A stretch of 64,000 nt of DNA from Microthrixaceae bacterium (GTDB lineage: Bacteria; Actinomycetota; Acidimicrobiia; Acidimicrobiales; DATDAH01): positions 62,001-126,000 of the forward strand of contig JACJWK010000005.1 of NCBI GenBank assembly GCA_020637195.1, written 5' to 3'. Of this stretch, positions 1 through 9,224 are shown one piece after another. Made by a program: the position numbers and the translations under genes. Below the pieces are notes generated by a model that worked only from the letters and a program-made list of their open reading frames with translations, had not been told where the DNA came from and did no database searches. Positions within the stretch are counted from its first letter, which is position 1; each line of letters opens with the position of its first letter.

Positions 1-9
1 ACTGGCGCC

Positions 10-2385
10 GTGACCTCCGTCGACGAGACCGTGGTGGCGCCCACCACCGACGAGCACCTCGCCCCCAAGCCCCTGCCGCCGCGCGTCGACCTGCCCGAGC
101 CGCTCGGGTACCGGTTGAAGAACAAGCTGCTGGGGCCGCCGCTCGACACGGACGACCTCGTGCACGAGCGCCTGGGCAAGCCCACCGCCCTCGCGGTCTT
201 CGCCTCCGACAACCTGTCGTCGTCGGCCTACGCCACCGAGGAGATCCTGCGGGTGCTGATCCCCGCCGTCGGCGTCGCGGCGTTCTCCCTGGTGGTCCCC
301 CTCACCGGCGCGCTCCTCGGCGTGCTCGCACTGTTGATCCTGTCGTACCGCCAGACCATCAAGGCCTACCCCAGCGCGGGTGGCGCCTACGTCGTCACCA
401 AGGACAACTTCGGCATCGGGCTCGCGCAGGTCTCGGGCGTGGCGCTGCTCATCGGCTACATCCTCACCGTGGCGGTCTCGGTGGCCGCCGGCGCCGCCGC
501 GCTCGCGTCGGCCATCCCCGCGCTGGCCGACTTCGTCGTGCCCATCGCCCTGTTCTTCATCCTGATCGTCTCGTACGGCAACCTCCGGGGCGTGCGGGAG
601 TCCGGCAAGCTCTTCGCCGCCCCCACCTACTTCTTCATGATCAACATCGCGGTCCTGTTGGTGGTGGGCGCCGTGCGCCTCCTGGCCGGCGACCTCCCCC
701 AGGCCGAGGTGGAGGCCGAGATGATCCCCGCCGGGGTCGGCGCCGACGACCTGCTCTTCTACGGCGCCGGGCTGTTCGTCATCCTGCGGGCGTTCGCGTC
801 GGGCGGTGCCGCGGTCACCGGGGTCGAGGCCATCTCCAACGGCGTCCCCGCCTTCCGGGAGCCGTCGTGGCGCAACGCCCGGACCACGCTGCTCATCATG
901 GGCAGCGCGCTGGGCGTGATGTTCCTCGGCATCTCCATCCTCGCCGCCGAGGTGCAGGCGCGGCCCTTCGTCGAGGGCACCCCGACCGTGCTCAGCCAGA
1001 TCGGCGACCTGGTGTACGGCCAGTCGGCGGGCGGGCACCTGCTGTACCTGTCGCTCCAGGCCGGGACGGTGCTCATCCTCGTCCTCGCCTCGAACACCAG
1101 CTACGCCGACTTCCCCCGGCTGGCCAGCTTCGCGGCGGGCGACGCGTTCCTGCCCCGCCAGCTCACCAAGCGCGGCCACCGCCTGGTGTTCTCGAACGGG
1201 ATCATCGCCCTCTCGGCGGTCTCGGTGGTGCTCGTCATCGCCACCCAGGCCAAGGTCGAGCGCCTCATCCCGCTCTACGCCATCGGCGTGTTCACCGGGT
1301 TCACCCTCTCCCAGGCCGGCATGGCCCGCCACCACCTCCGCCACAAGGCCAAGGGCTGGCGTCGCGGCCTGCTCATCAACGGCGTGGGCGCGGCCGTGTC
1401 CCTCGGCGTCGCGCTCATCACCGGCATCACCAAGTTCACCGAGGGCGCCTGGGTCGTGCTCACGGTCGTGCCGCTGGTCGTGTGGCTCCTGTTCCGCCTC
1501 AACAAGCAGTACGTCGAGGAGGAGACCGAGCTCGAGCACGACGCGCAGCTGGCGGCCGAGGCGCCCATCCTGCGCCGCCACGTCGTGATCGTGCTGGTGG
1601 ACCGGCTCGACGTCGCCGCCGCCCGAGCCATCCAGTACGCCCGGACGCTCGCCCCCGACGAGCTGCGGGCGGTGCACTTCGACCTCGACCCCCTGCGCAC
1701 CAGCCGGCTCGCCGAGCGCTGGCGCAGCCTGGGGCTCACCCGGCTCACCCTCGACCTCGTCGAGTGCCAGGACCGGCGCATCACCCGCGCCGCGGCCGAG
1801 GTGGCCGCCCAGGCCCTCGTCGACGGCGAGACCGAGGTGAGCGTGCTCATCCCCCGGCGCGAGTACCGCCGCTTCTGGCACCGCCTGCTGCACGACCGCA
1901 CCTCCGACAAGATGGCGGCCACGCTGTCGAGCCTGCCGCACTGCAACGTCACGATCGTCCCGTACCACCTCGGCCGGCGCCGCACCGAGATCGCCACCAC
2001 GATCCCGGGCCGGGCCACCCGACGGGCGCGGGCCGAGGCCCGCGAGGACGAGCAGGTCGACCGCCTCCTCGGCGCGCCGGCCGCTCGCCGCCGCGACGGC
2101 TCCGCCCCCATCGCCGGCGTCCGCCACCGGGACCGGGTGCTCGTCGAGGGTCGCGTGCGCAGCCTGCGCGTGCAGCCGTGGGCGGGGGTGTCGACCCTCG
2201 AGTGCACGCTCGAGGACGACACCGGGGCGCTCACCGTGGTGTTCCTGGGCCGCCGCCACGTCCCGGGCATCGAGACCGGCGTCACCCTGACGGTCAGCGG
2301 GGTCGTCGGCGAGCACAACGGCAACCTCGCCATCTTGAACCCCGTCTACGAGTTGCACGCCTCCGCCGGCGCCCACCAGCCCTGA
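10..2385 (+). CDS. APC-family permease with cytosolic domain and C-terminal OB-fold (copy 1)
   Basis: An inner-membrane transporter of the amino acid-polyamine-cation superfamily, 791 aa; the substrate cannot be told. About a dozen hydrophobic segments lie between residues ~65 and ~505, including a conserved DNLSSSAYATEEILR stretch near residue 70 and AYPSAGGAY near 120. A soluble alpha/beta domain (~520-655, beginning RRHVVIVLVD) resembles the cytosolic tail of APC/KUP-like carriers. Residues ~699-785 (RVLVEGRVRSLRVQPWAGV, then VVFLGRR and a GVVGEHNG-like strand) form an OB-fold of the type actinobacteria encode as a separate small protein. The GTG start at 10 matches the start of the neighbouring paralog, but a start before the window cannot be excluded. 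It heads a tandem pair with the next gene, 77 bp downstream. Confidence 0.85.
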   Translation: MTSVDETVVAPTTDEHLAPKPLPPRVDLPEPLGYRLKNKLLGPPLDTDDLVHERLGKPTALAVFASDNLSSSAYATEEILRVLIPAVGVAAFSLVVPLTGALLGVLALLILSYRQTIKAYPSAGGAYVVTKDNFGIGLAQVSGVALLIGYILTVAVSVAAGAAALASAIPALADFVVPIALFFILIVSYGNLRGVRESGKLFAAPTYFFMINIAVLLVVGAVRLLAGDLPQAEVEAEMIPAGVGADDLLFYGAGLFVILRAFASGGAAVTGVEAISNGVPAFREPSWRNARTTLLIMGSALGVMFLGISILAAEVQARPFVEGTPTVLSQIGDLVYGQSAGGHLLYLSLQAGTVLILVLASNTSYADFPRLASFAAGDAFLPRQLTKRGHRLVFSNGIIALSAVSVVLVIATQAKVERLIPLYAIGVFTGFTLSQAGMARHHLRHKAKGWRRGLLINGVGAAVSLGVALITGITKFTEGAWVVLTVVPLVVWLLFRLNKQYVEEETELEHDAQLAAEAPILRRHVVIVLVDRLDVAAARAIQYARTLAPDELRAVHFDLDPLRTSRLAERWRSLGLTRLTLDLVECQDRRITRAAAEVAAQALVDGETEVSVLIPRREYRRFWHRLLHDRTSDKMAATLSSLPHCNVTIVPYHLGRRRTEIATTIPGRATRRARAEAREDEQVDRLLGAPAARRRDGSAPIAGVRHRDRVLVEGRVRSLRVQPWAGVSTLECTLEDDTGALTVVFLGRRHVPGIETGVTLTVSGVVGEHNGNLAILNPVYELHASAGAHQP

Positions 2386-2401
2386 CCCTCCGGACGGAGA
2401 A

Positions 2402-2418
2402 TTGACGCGATCTTGACG
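2402..2418 (+). promoter_or_regulatory. Possible promoter with duplicated TTGACG hexamer
   Basis: The 77-bp gap between the two permease genes holds TTGACG twice (2402-2407 and 2413-2418), 11 bp apart. Either could be a -35 element for the second permease, but no convincing -10 hexamer follows. A short CTCCG/CGGAG inverted repeat just upstream (about 2388-2399) could end transcription of the first gene. Weak evidence. Confidence 0.25.
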
Positions 2419-2462
2419 CCCCGGCGGTTGCCCTCGCACCGAGGGGGCGGTCGACTGGCGTC

Positions 2463-4814
2463 GTGAAGACCGAGGACGACCTCGCGGCCCTCGACGCCGC
2501 TCCGGCCGAGCGGCCGGCGCCGAAGCCCCTGGCCCCGCAGGTGGACCTGCCCGAGCCGCTCGGGTACCGGATCAAGACCCGGCTGCTCGGTGCACCCCTG
2601 GCCACGGACCGGCTCGAGCACGAGCGGCTGGGCCGCCCCACGGCGCTCGCGGTGTTCGCCTCGGACAACCTCTCCTCGTCGGCCTACGCCACCGAGGAGA
2701 TCCTGCGGGTCCTCATCCCCGCCATCGGCCTGGCCGCCTTCTCGCTGGTCGTGCCCGTCACGGTGGCGATGCTCGTCGTCCTCGGCTTCCTGATCCTCTC
2801 GTACCGCCAGACCATCAAGGCCTATCCCAGCGCCGGGGGCGCCTACATCGTCACGAAGGACAACTTCGGGCCGCTGCCCGCGCAGATCGCCGGCGTCTCG
2901 CTCCTCACCGACTACATCCTCACCGTCGCCGTGTCGGTCGCCGCCGGCAGCGCCGCGCTGGCGTCGGCCGTCCCGGCCCTCGCTCCGTGGGTGGTGCCGA
3001 TCTCGATCGGCTTCATCGTCCTCATCGCGTTCGGCAACCTGAAGGGGGTCCGCGAGTCGGGGAAGGTGTTCGCCGTCCCGACGTACTTCTTCATGGCCAA
3101 CATGGCGGTGCTGCTGGCCGTCGGCCTCTACCGGGTGGCGTTCGGGGACCTCCCCGTGGAGACCGGCGGCGTCGAAGGCATGCTCTCGGGCCCCGACGGC
3201 AGCGCCGCGGACGGCATCTTCTACGGCGCCACGCTCTTCGTCGTCCTGCACGCGTTCGCCTCGGGCGGCGCCGCGGTGACCGGCGTCGAGGCGATCTCGA
3301 ACGGCGTGCCGGCCTTCCGGGAGCCGGCCGCGCGCAACGCCCGCTCGACCCTGGTGGTCATGGGCACGGCGCTCGGGTTCATGTTCCTCGGCCTGTCCGT
3401 GCTGGCGTCGAAGGTGCACGCCTTCCCGTACGAGGAGGGCACGCCGACGGTGATCGCGCAGGTGGGCACGCTGGTCTACGGCGGCGGGCCCCTCGGCGAC
3501 GTGCTCTTCTACTCGCTCCAGGTCGGCACGATGTTGATCCTCGTCCTCGCCGCGAACACCGGCTTCGCCGACTTCCCGCGGCTGGCCAGCTTCGCCGCCG
3601 GCGACAGCTTCATGCCCCGCCAGCTCACCAAGCGCGGCCACCGCCTGGTGTTCTCCAACGGCATCATCGCCCTCGCCGCCGCGGCCATCGTCCTGATCGT
3701 GGTGACCGGCGCCAAGGTCGACCGACTGATCCCGCTCTACGCGATCGGCGTGTTCACGAGCTTCACCCTCTCGCAGGCCGGCATGGCCCGGCACCACCTC
3801 ACCCACCGGGAGCCCAAGTGGCGGACCGGCCTGTTCATCAACGGCACGGGGGCGGTGCTCACGTTCGTGGTGGCCATCATCATCGCGGTCACCAAGTTCG
3901 CCCACGGGGCCTGGGTGATCATCGGGCTCATCCCGATCCTCGTCGTGGTGCTGTTCCGCCTGAACCGCCAGTACACCCACGAGGCCTCGGAGCTGCTCGA
4001 GGACGCCCACGTCGCGGCGACCGCGCCGATCCTGCGCCGCCACGTCGTGCTCGTGCTGGTCGACACCCTCGACGTGGCCGCGGCCCGCGCCATCCAGTAC
4101 GCCCGCACGCTCACCCCCGACGAGCTGCGGGCGGTGCACCTCGACCTGGACCCGCTCGTCACCGCCGACCTGGCCCGCGACTGGCGCACCCTCGGGCTCG
4201 GCCGCCTCTCGCTCGACATCGTCGAGTGCCAGGACCGCCGGGTCACCCAGGCCGCCGCCGAGATCGCCGCGCAGGAGCTGGCCGACGGGGAGACCGAGGT
4301 GAGCGTGCTCATCCCGCGACGCGAGTACCGCCGGCTGTGGCACCGCCTGCTGCACGACCGCACGTCGGACCAGATGGTGAAGGTGCTCTCGACGCTGCCC
4401 CACTGCAACGTGACGGTGGTGCCGTACCACCTCGACCTCAAGTCGACGCCGATCCGCGTGCGCGCCGCCGAGGCGACCGCGGGCGCCGCCGGCGGTGACG
4501 CGGCCGCCCGCACGGCCGTCACCGAGGCGCCGGCGACGCGCGCCGACGGCAGCACCCCGATCGGCGCGGTCGCCCACCGCTCCCGCGTGCTGCTGGCCGG
4601 ACGCATCCGGGCCCTGCGGGTGCAGCCCTGGTCGGGCGTGCCGACCCTCGAGTGCACGCTGGCGGACGAGAGCGGTGCGATCCTCGTGGTCTTCCTGGGA
4701 CGCCGTGAGGTGCCGGGCGTCGTCGTGGGAGCCCACGTCAGGGTCCAGGGCGTGGTGGGCGAGCACCACGGCCGCCTGGCCCTGTTGAACCCGGCCTACG
4801 AGCTGCTCGGCTGA
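2463..4814 (+). CDS. APC-family permease with cytosolic domain and C-terminal OB-fold (copy 2)
   Basis: Paralog of the preceding gene, 783 aa, colinear over its whole length: the same VDLPEPLGYR entry motif, DNLSSSAYATEEILR, the membrane core, the RRHVVLVLVD cytosolic domain and the terminal OB-fold (RVLLAGRIRALRVQPWSGV ... VVFLGRREVPG). Divergence is concentrated in the N-terminal ~30 residues, in the linker before the OB-fold (~660-695) and in scattered membrane positions, as expected after a tandem duplication with both copies kept. The GTG start at 2463 is chosen by alignment to copy 1; no strong Shine-Dalgarno is visible. It ends 10 bp before the convergent acyl-CoA dehydrogenase gene. 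Substrate unknown. Confidence 0.85.
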   Translation: MKTEDDLAALDAAPAERPAPKPLAPQVDLPEPLGYRIKTRLLGAPLATDRLEHERLGRPTALAVFASDNLSSSAYATEEILRVLIPAIGLAAFSLVVPVTVAMLVVLGFLILSYRQTIKAYPSAGGAYIVTKDNFGPLPAQIAGVSLLTDYILTVAVSVAAGSAALASAVPALAPWVVPISIGFIVLIAFGNLKGVRESGKVFAVPTYFFMANMAVLLAVGLYRVAFGDLPVETGGVEGMLSGPDGSAADGIFYGATLFVVLHAFASGGAAVTGVEAISNGVPAFREPAARNARSTLVVMGTALGFMFLGLSVLASKVHAFPYEEGTPTVIAQVGTLVYGGGPLGDVLFYSLQVGTMLILVLAANTGFADFPRLASFAAGDSFMPRQLTKRGHRLVFSNGIIALAAAAIVLIVVTGAKVDRLIPLYAIGVFTSFTLSQAGMARHHLTHREPKWRTGLFINGTGAVLTFVVAIIIAVTKFAHGAWVIIGLIPILVVVLFRLNRQYTHEASELLEDAHVAATAPILRRHVVLVLVDTLDVAAARAIQYARTLTPDELRAVHLDLDPLVTADLARDWRTLGLGRLSLDIVECQDRRVTQAAAEIAAQELADGETEVSVLIPRREYRRLWHRLLHDRTSDQMVKVLSTLPHCNVTVVPYHLDLKSTPIRVRAAEATAGAAGGDAAARTAVTEAPATRADGSTPIGAVAHRSRVLLAGRIRALRVQPWSGVPTLECTLADESGAILVVFLGRREVPGVVVGAHVRVQGVVGEHHGRLALLNPAYELLG

Positions 4815-4824
4815 CCGGCGCGCC

Positions 4825-5961
4825 TCAGCCTCGCGGCAGGCCCAGCATCCGCTCCGCGATGATCGTGCGCTGGATCTCCGAGGTGCCGCCGGCGATCCCG
4901 GCGGCCTGGCTCCACAGCCACTGACGGCCCCACGGGCCCGCCAGGACGCTGCCCGGGCCCTCCACCACGAGCGCGGTGTCGGAGAGGTGCTGGGTCATCG
5001 TCGTCCACGCCAGCTTGACCACGCTCGACTCGGGACCGGGCTCGCGGCCTCGACCGAGGCTCGACAGGGTCTGCCAGTTGTGGAGTCGGAGCAGGCGGAG
5101 CTCGACGAACACCTGGGCCAGCTCGTCGGCGACGGACGGGTCGTCCAGGCGACCCAGCGCCGCGGCCCGCTCGTAGAGCTCGTCCAGGTACACCTCGTGC
5201 ACCACCTGCTCCTTGAAGGGGAAGGCCGTGCCCCGCTCGTGGGCCAGGGTCGTGTTGGCCACCGCCCAGCCGTCGTGGAGCCCGCCGACGAGCTGGTCGT
5301 CCGGCACGAAGACGTCGTCGAGGAACACCTCGTTGAACTCGGCCTCGCCGGTGATCTGCACGAGGGGGCGCACCTCGATGCCGGGCGCGGTCATGTCCAC
5401 GACGAGGTACGAGATCCCGCGGTGACGGGGCGCCTCGGGGTCGGTGCGCACGAGCGCGATCCCCCACCGGGCCACGCCGGCGTAGGACGTCCACACCTTC
5501 TGCCCGCTGACCCGCCACCCGCCGTCGACCCGCTCGGCCCGGGTGGCGAGCGAGGCGAGGTCGGACCCGGCGTCGGGCTCGGAGAAGAGCTGGCACCAGA
5601 TCTCGGAAGCGTCGAGGATGGCCGGCAGCCAGCGGGCGCGCTGCTCGTCGGTGCCCCGGGCCAGCAGGGTCGGGCCGGCCAGGTTGATGCCGACCCGGTT
5701 CACCGGCTGCGGCGCGCGGGCGCGGGCGTACTCCATGTTGTAGAGCGCCACCTGGACCGGGGTGGCGTCGCGGCCGCCGTAGGCCGACGGCCAGTGGATC
5801 CCCACCATGGCGCCCTCGGCGAGCGTGGCCTGCCACCGGCGGCCCCAGGCCACCTCCTCGTCGGTGGAGGCGAAGTCCCCGGGCAGGACGAGGTGCTCGG
5901 CGAGGAAGGCCCGCACCTCCTCGGCGAACGCCCGCTCGGCGTCGCTCAGGGCCAGGTCCAC
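4825..5961 (-). CDS. Acyl-CoA dehydrogenase (FadE family)
   Basis: FAD-dependent flavoenzyme that introduces the alpha-beta double bond into an acyl-CoA thioester, 378 aa, the usual length for the family. QLFSEPDAGSDLA (residues 124-136) is the first family signature and GGTSEIQ (~358-364), followed by the IIAERMLGLPR end, is the C-terminal FAD/substrate signature. The N-terminal helical domain, middle beta domain (WRVSGQKVWTSYA) and C-terminal helical domain are all present. The C-terminus resembles the FadE branch often acting on branched or steroid-derived acyl-CoAs, but chain specificity is not readable. It lies 43 bp downstream of the acyl-CoA ligase on the same strand, so the two probably form an activation-dehydrogenation unit. 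Confidence 0.9.
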   Translation of the reverse strand: MDLALSDAERAFAEEVRAFLAEHLVLPGDFASTDEEVAWGRRWQATLAEGAMVGIHWPSAYGGRDATPVQVALYNMEYARARAPQPVNRVGINLAGPTLLARGTDEQRARWLPAILDASEIWCQLFSEPDAGSDLASLATRAERVDGGWRVSGQKVWTSYAGVARWGIALVRTDPEAPRHRGISYLVVDMTAPGIEVRPLVQITGEAEFNEVFLDDVFVPDDQLVGGLHDGWAVANTTLAHERGTAFPFKEQVVHEVYLDELYERAAALGRLDDPSVADELAQVFVELRLLRLHNWQTLSSLGRGREPGPESSVVKLAWTTMTQHLSDTALVVEGPGSVLAGPWGRQWLWSQAAGIAGGTSEIQRTIIAERMLGLPRG

Positions 5962-6004
5962 GACGAGCCTCCCTCCTCCTCGCCGCTGCGGCGACGCGGC
6001 GACG

Positions 6005-7756
6005 TCACAGGTCCCAGAAGCGCTCGCGCCCGGCGGCGACGAAGCGCTCGTGGAGGGCCGCCTCGTCGGCGGCCGTGAACGGTCGGTAGGCGAGGTCGCC
6101 GCGGTCGCGGACCCACAGGTCGTCGGCGCCCACCCGGTCCCGGCGGAACTTCTGGCGCACGAGCGTGCGCTTCACGACCTTGTTGGTGCCGGTGGTGGGC
6201 AGCGCCTCGGCGATGCGCAGGTAGCGGGGGCGCCACTTGGGCCCGAGGTCGTCGAGCCCGTCGAGCCAGGCCGCGAACGCGGCGGGGTCGAGGATCGCGC
6301 CGGGGCGCAGCACCAGCGCGGCCATGACCTGGTCGCCCGCCGACTCGTCGGGCACGCCGTAGGCGACGGCTTCGACCACGGCGTCGTGACCGGCGAGGGC
6401 GGCCTCGACCGGGCCCGCGGGGAAGTTCTCCCCGTCGACCCGGATCCAGTCCGCGTTCCGGCCCGCGAAGTAGAGGAACCGCTCGTCGTCGAGGTAGCCG
6501 AGATCGCCGCTCCAGTACCACCCGTTGCGGGTGGTCGCGGCGTTCGCCTCGGGGTTGTTGTAGTAGCCCTCGAACGGGCCCACCCCGGCGACGTTGACGA
6601 TCTCGCCCACGCACTCGTCGGCGTTGACGAGCCGGCCGTGCTCGTCGAAGCGCGCCAGGGGCCGGTCCCGACCGTCCTCGTCGACGACGCGGACGTTCTC
6701 GGGCGCCCGGCCCATCGCGCCGGGGGGCATCCCGTCCTCGCGGTTGACCGCGATGCCGCCCTCGGTCGCACCGAACGAGTCGATCACCTCGAGCCCGAAC
6801 CGGCGGGCGAACCCGGACACGACCTCCGGGGACCCCTCGTTGCCGAACGCCACCCGGAGGGGGTTGTCGGCGTCGTCGGGCTGCTCGGGGGTGGCCAGCA
6901 GGTAGGCGAGCGGCTTGCCCGTGTAGTTGAACCACGTGGCGCCGTAGCGGCGGACGTCGGGCAACCACCCCGAGGCCGAGAACCGCCGGGCCAGGCCCAC
7001 CGAGGCGCCGGTGACGAGCGCCGGCGCCCAACCCACCATGAGGGCGTTCGAGTGGAACAGCGGCATGGCCACGTAGCCGACGTCGTCGGGGGCGAGGCCG
7101 AGCAGGATCGACATGCGGGTCCCGGTGACCAGGAGGCGCCGCTGCGAGCAGATGACCGCCTTCGGCGCGGAGGTGGTGCCCGAGGTGAAGATCAGGCCCC
7201 AGGGCGTGTCGACGCTCGGGTCGTGGCCCGGGTCGGCGGCGGACACGCGGGCGAGGGCGTCGGCGAGGTCGTGCCCGCCGTCGGGCGCCCCCTCGTCCCC
7301 GTCGTCGGCGAACCGCCGCGACACCAGGAGGCGCTCGCCGGCCAGCCCGAGGCGCTCGGCCACGGGTGACACCCGCGCGAGGTGGCGGGGCTCGGTGACG
7401 AGCAGGCCCACGTGGGTGTGCTCGGCGTCACGGGCGAGGTGGTCGCCCTGGCGGGTGTGGTTGAGGCCCACCACCGTCGCGCCCACGAGGGCGGCACCGC
7501 CGAACGCGAACAGGTAGTCGGGGGTGTTGTCGAGCAGGACGCCGACGTGGGCGGGACGGCCCGCGGGCAGGCGCTCGAGCAGCAGGTTCGCCCAGCGGCA
7601 CGACTCGGCCAGGAACTCGGCGTGCGTCCACCGGCGGTCGCCGAAGCGCACGAAGGTCCGGTCGGCGTGCGCGCCCGGCTCGGCGTTGGCGCGCAGCAGC
7701 GCCGCGGCGTTGGCGGCGGGGAGCGGCGCCTCCCCCGGCGCGGGCGCGTTGGCCAT
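6005..7756 (-). CDS. Acyl-CoA ligase (AMP-forming, FadD family)
   Basis: ANL-superfamily enzyme that activates a carboxylic acid through an acyl-AMP intermediate to acyl-CoA, 583 aa. The AMP-binding P-loop is FTSGTTSAPKAV at about residue 189; the usual Gly after GTT is Ser, an acceptable variant. SFGATEGG is the A5 motif, YWSGDLG and GRNADWIRVDGENF (~residue 429) are the hinge region, and NKVVKRTL (~525) carries the catalytic lysine. It most resembles the FadD17-like branch of actinobacterial ligases. The ATG at 7756 fits the domain start. It is transcribed divergently from the Liv importer at 7842 and leads into the acyl-CoA dehydrogenase, which suggests its substrate may be what the importer brings in (inference). 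Confidence 0.88.
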   Translation of the reverse strand: MANAPAPGEAPLPAANAAALLRANAEPGAHADRTFVRFGDRRWTHAEFLAESCRWANLLLERLPAGRPAHVGVLLDNTPDYLFAFGGAALVGATVVGLNHTRQGDHLARDAEHTHVGLLVTEPRHLARVSPVAERLGLAGERLLVSRRFADDGDEGAPDGGHDLADALARVSAADPGHDPSVDTPWGLIFTSGTTSAPKAVICSQRRLLVTGTRMSILLGLAPDDVGYVAMPLFHSNALMVGWAPALVTGASVGLARRFSASGWLPDVRRYGATWFNYTGKPLAYLLATPEQPDDADNPLRVAFGNEGSPEVVSGFARRFGLEVIDSFGATEGGIAVNREDGMPPGAMGRAPENVRVVDEDGRDRPLARFDEHGRLVNADECVGEIVNVAGVGPFEGYYNNPEANAATTRNGWYWSGDLGYLDDERFLYFAGRNADWIRVDGENFPAGPVEAALAGHDAVVEAVAYGVPDESAGDQVMAALVLRPGAILDPAAFAAWLDGLDDLGPKWRPRYLRIAEALPTTGTNKVVKRTLVRQKFRRDRVGADDLWVRDRGDLAYRPFTAADEAALHERFVAAGRERFWDL

Positions 7757-7841
7757 GGCCGCCGACGCTACTCAGTCGCGGCCCCCCGGCCCGTCGTCTC
7801 GGCGTAGTCTCGGAGCGCTCAGTCGACTTCCGGGGGGAACG

Positions 7842-9185
7842 ATGCGACGTCGCCGCGGCCTGGTGCCTGCCCTGTTGGCCCTGTCGGTCCTCGCGGCCGC
7901 GTGCGGCAACGCCGGCGACGACGAGGGAGCCTCGGGGTCGACCGACGACTCCACGTCGGCGACGGTCGCCGGCGGCGAAGTGAGCGACGCCCGCGACGGC
8001 GAGTTCGTCGAGGTCGACCAGCCCGGCGTGACCGACGACACCATCACCGTCAGCGGGGTGGCGTCGGTGACCAACCCCCTCGGCGCGCCTTACGTCCAGG
8101 TCTGGGACGGCGTCGACGCCTACTTCGCCATGGTCAACGACGCGGGCGGCATCTACCAGCGCGAGCTCGTGCTGCCCGAGGACCATCGCCACGACGACCA
8201 GTTCGCCCAGAACCAGACCGAGGTGCAGCGGATCATCACCCGGGACGACCCGTTCGCGGTGGTGGGCGTGGCCACGCTCAACTTCGCCGGCGCCGACCTG
8301 CTCGTCGACGAGAACATCCCCACCTTCGGCTGGAACATCCAACAGGAGTGGCAGAACGGGCCGAACCTGTTCGGCGAGAAGGGCTCCTACCTCGACTTCA
8401 CCGGGGGCGGCCCGCTCCTGCCCTTCCTGGCCCGGGAGCTCGGCGCCCACAAGGTCGCCGTCCTCGCCTACAACGTCCCCCAGTCGTCGGACTGCCTCAC
8501 CGGCATCGAGAACAGCTTCGCCGAGTACGGCGACGACGCGGACGCCGAGATCGCCTTCAGCGACAGCTCGCTCGCGTACGGCACGAGCGACCTCAGCGTC
8601 CAGGTCCAGCAGATGCGCGACGCCGACGTCGACCTCGTGACCACGTGCATGGACACGAACGGGGTCACCACCCTCGCCCGCGAGATGCGCCGCCAGCAGC
8701 TCGACGCGCCCCAGTACCTCCCCAACGGCTACGACTACGACCTCATCGCCGACTTCGGCGACCTGTTCGAGGGCAGCTACGTCCTCACGCAGTTCGCCCC
8801 GTTCGAGTTCGAGCCGCAGCCCGCGGGGATCCAGGACTACCTCGAGTGGATCGACCGGACGGGCGGCACGGTCGGGGAGCTGTCGCTGGCCGGCTGGCTC
8901 AGCGCGGCGCAGCTCGTGACCGGGCTGCGGGCTGCGGGCCCCGACTTCAGCCGGGCGGCGGTGGTCGACGGGCTCAACGCCGTCACCGACTTCGACGGCG
9001 ACGGGATCCTCCCGGGCACCGACTGGACGATCGCCCACGACTCGGACCCCGACCGGCTGTGCGACGCGGTGTCCCAGGTCCGCGACGGCGAGTTCGTCCC
9101 GCAGTTCACCGCCGAGGGCAGGCCCTTCATCTGCTTCGAGAACGGCGCGCCGTCGCTGCCCGACGAGCCCATCCACCAGGCCTGA
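7842..9185 (+). CDS. Liv-type ABC importer, substrate-binding lipoprotein (system 1)
   Basis: Type I periplasmic-binding-fold protein of the branched-chain amino acid/HAAT family, 447 aa, anchored as a lipoprotein outside the membrane. The open frame runs further upstream, but the ATG at 7842 opens a textbook lipoprotein signal: basic MRRRRG, a hydrophobic stretch, then LAAAC at residues ~19-23. The mature domain has the family lay-out (DDTITVSGVASVTNP, then a ligand-binding two-lobe fold). It starts an operon with a fused permease and two ATPases. The family also transports aromatic acids, amides and fatty-acid derivatives; with an acyl-CoA ligase divergent from it, the ligand need not be an amino acid. 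Confidence 0.88.
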   Translation: MRRRRGLVPALLALSVLAAACGNAGDDEGASGSTDDSTSATVAGGEVSDARDGEFVEVDQPGVTDDTITVSGVASVTNPLGAPYVQVWDGVDAYFAMVNDAGGIYQRELVLPEDHRHDDQFAQNQTEVQRIITRDDPFAVVGVATLNFAGADLLVDENIPTFGWNIQQEWQNGPNLFGEKGSYLDFTGGGPLLPFLARELGAHKVAVLAYNVPQSSDCLTGIENSFAEYGDDADAEIAFSDSSLAYGTSDLSVQVQQMRDADVDLVTTCMDTNGVTTLAREMRRQQLDAPQYLPNGYDYDLIADFGDLFEGSYVLTQFAPFEFEPQPAGIQDYLEWIDRTGGTVGELSLAGWLSAAQLVTGLRAAGPDFSRAAVVDGLNAVTDFDGDGILPGTDWTIAHDSDPDRLCDAVSQVRDGEFVPQFTAEGRPFICFENGAPSLPDEPIHQA

Positions 9186-9224
9186 CCGGCCGACCACGAC
9201 CCACCGAGCCGAAGGCGCCCGCCG

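Noticed and set aside
2346..4769. Very long open frame (about 800 codons) on the minus strand opposite permease copy 2
   Set aside because: It is His/Arg/Gly/Asp-rich low-complexity translation produced by GC-rich third positions of the real gene; no domain or start signal.
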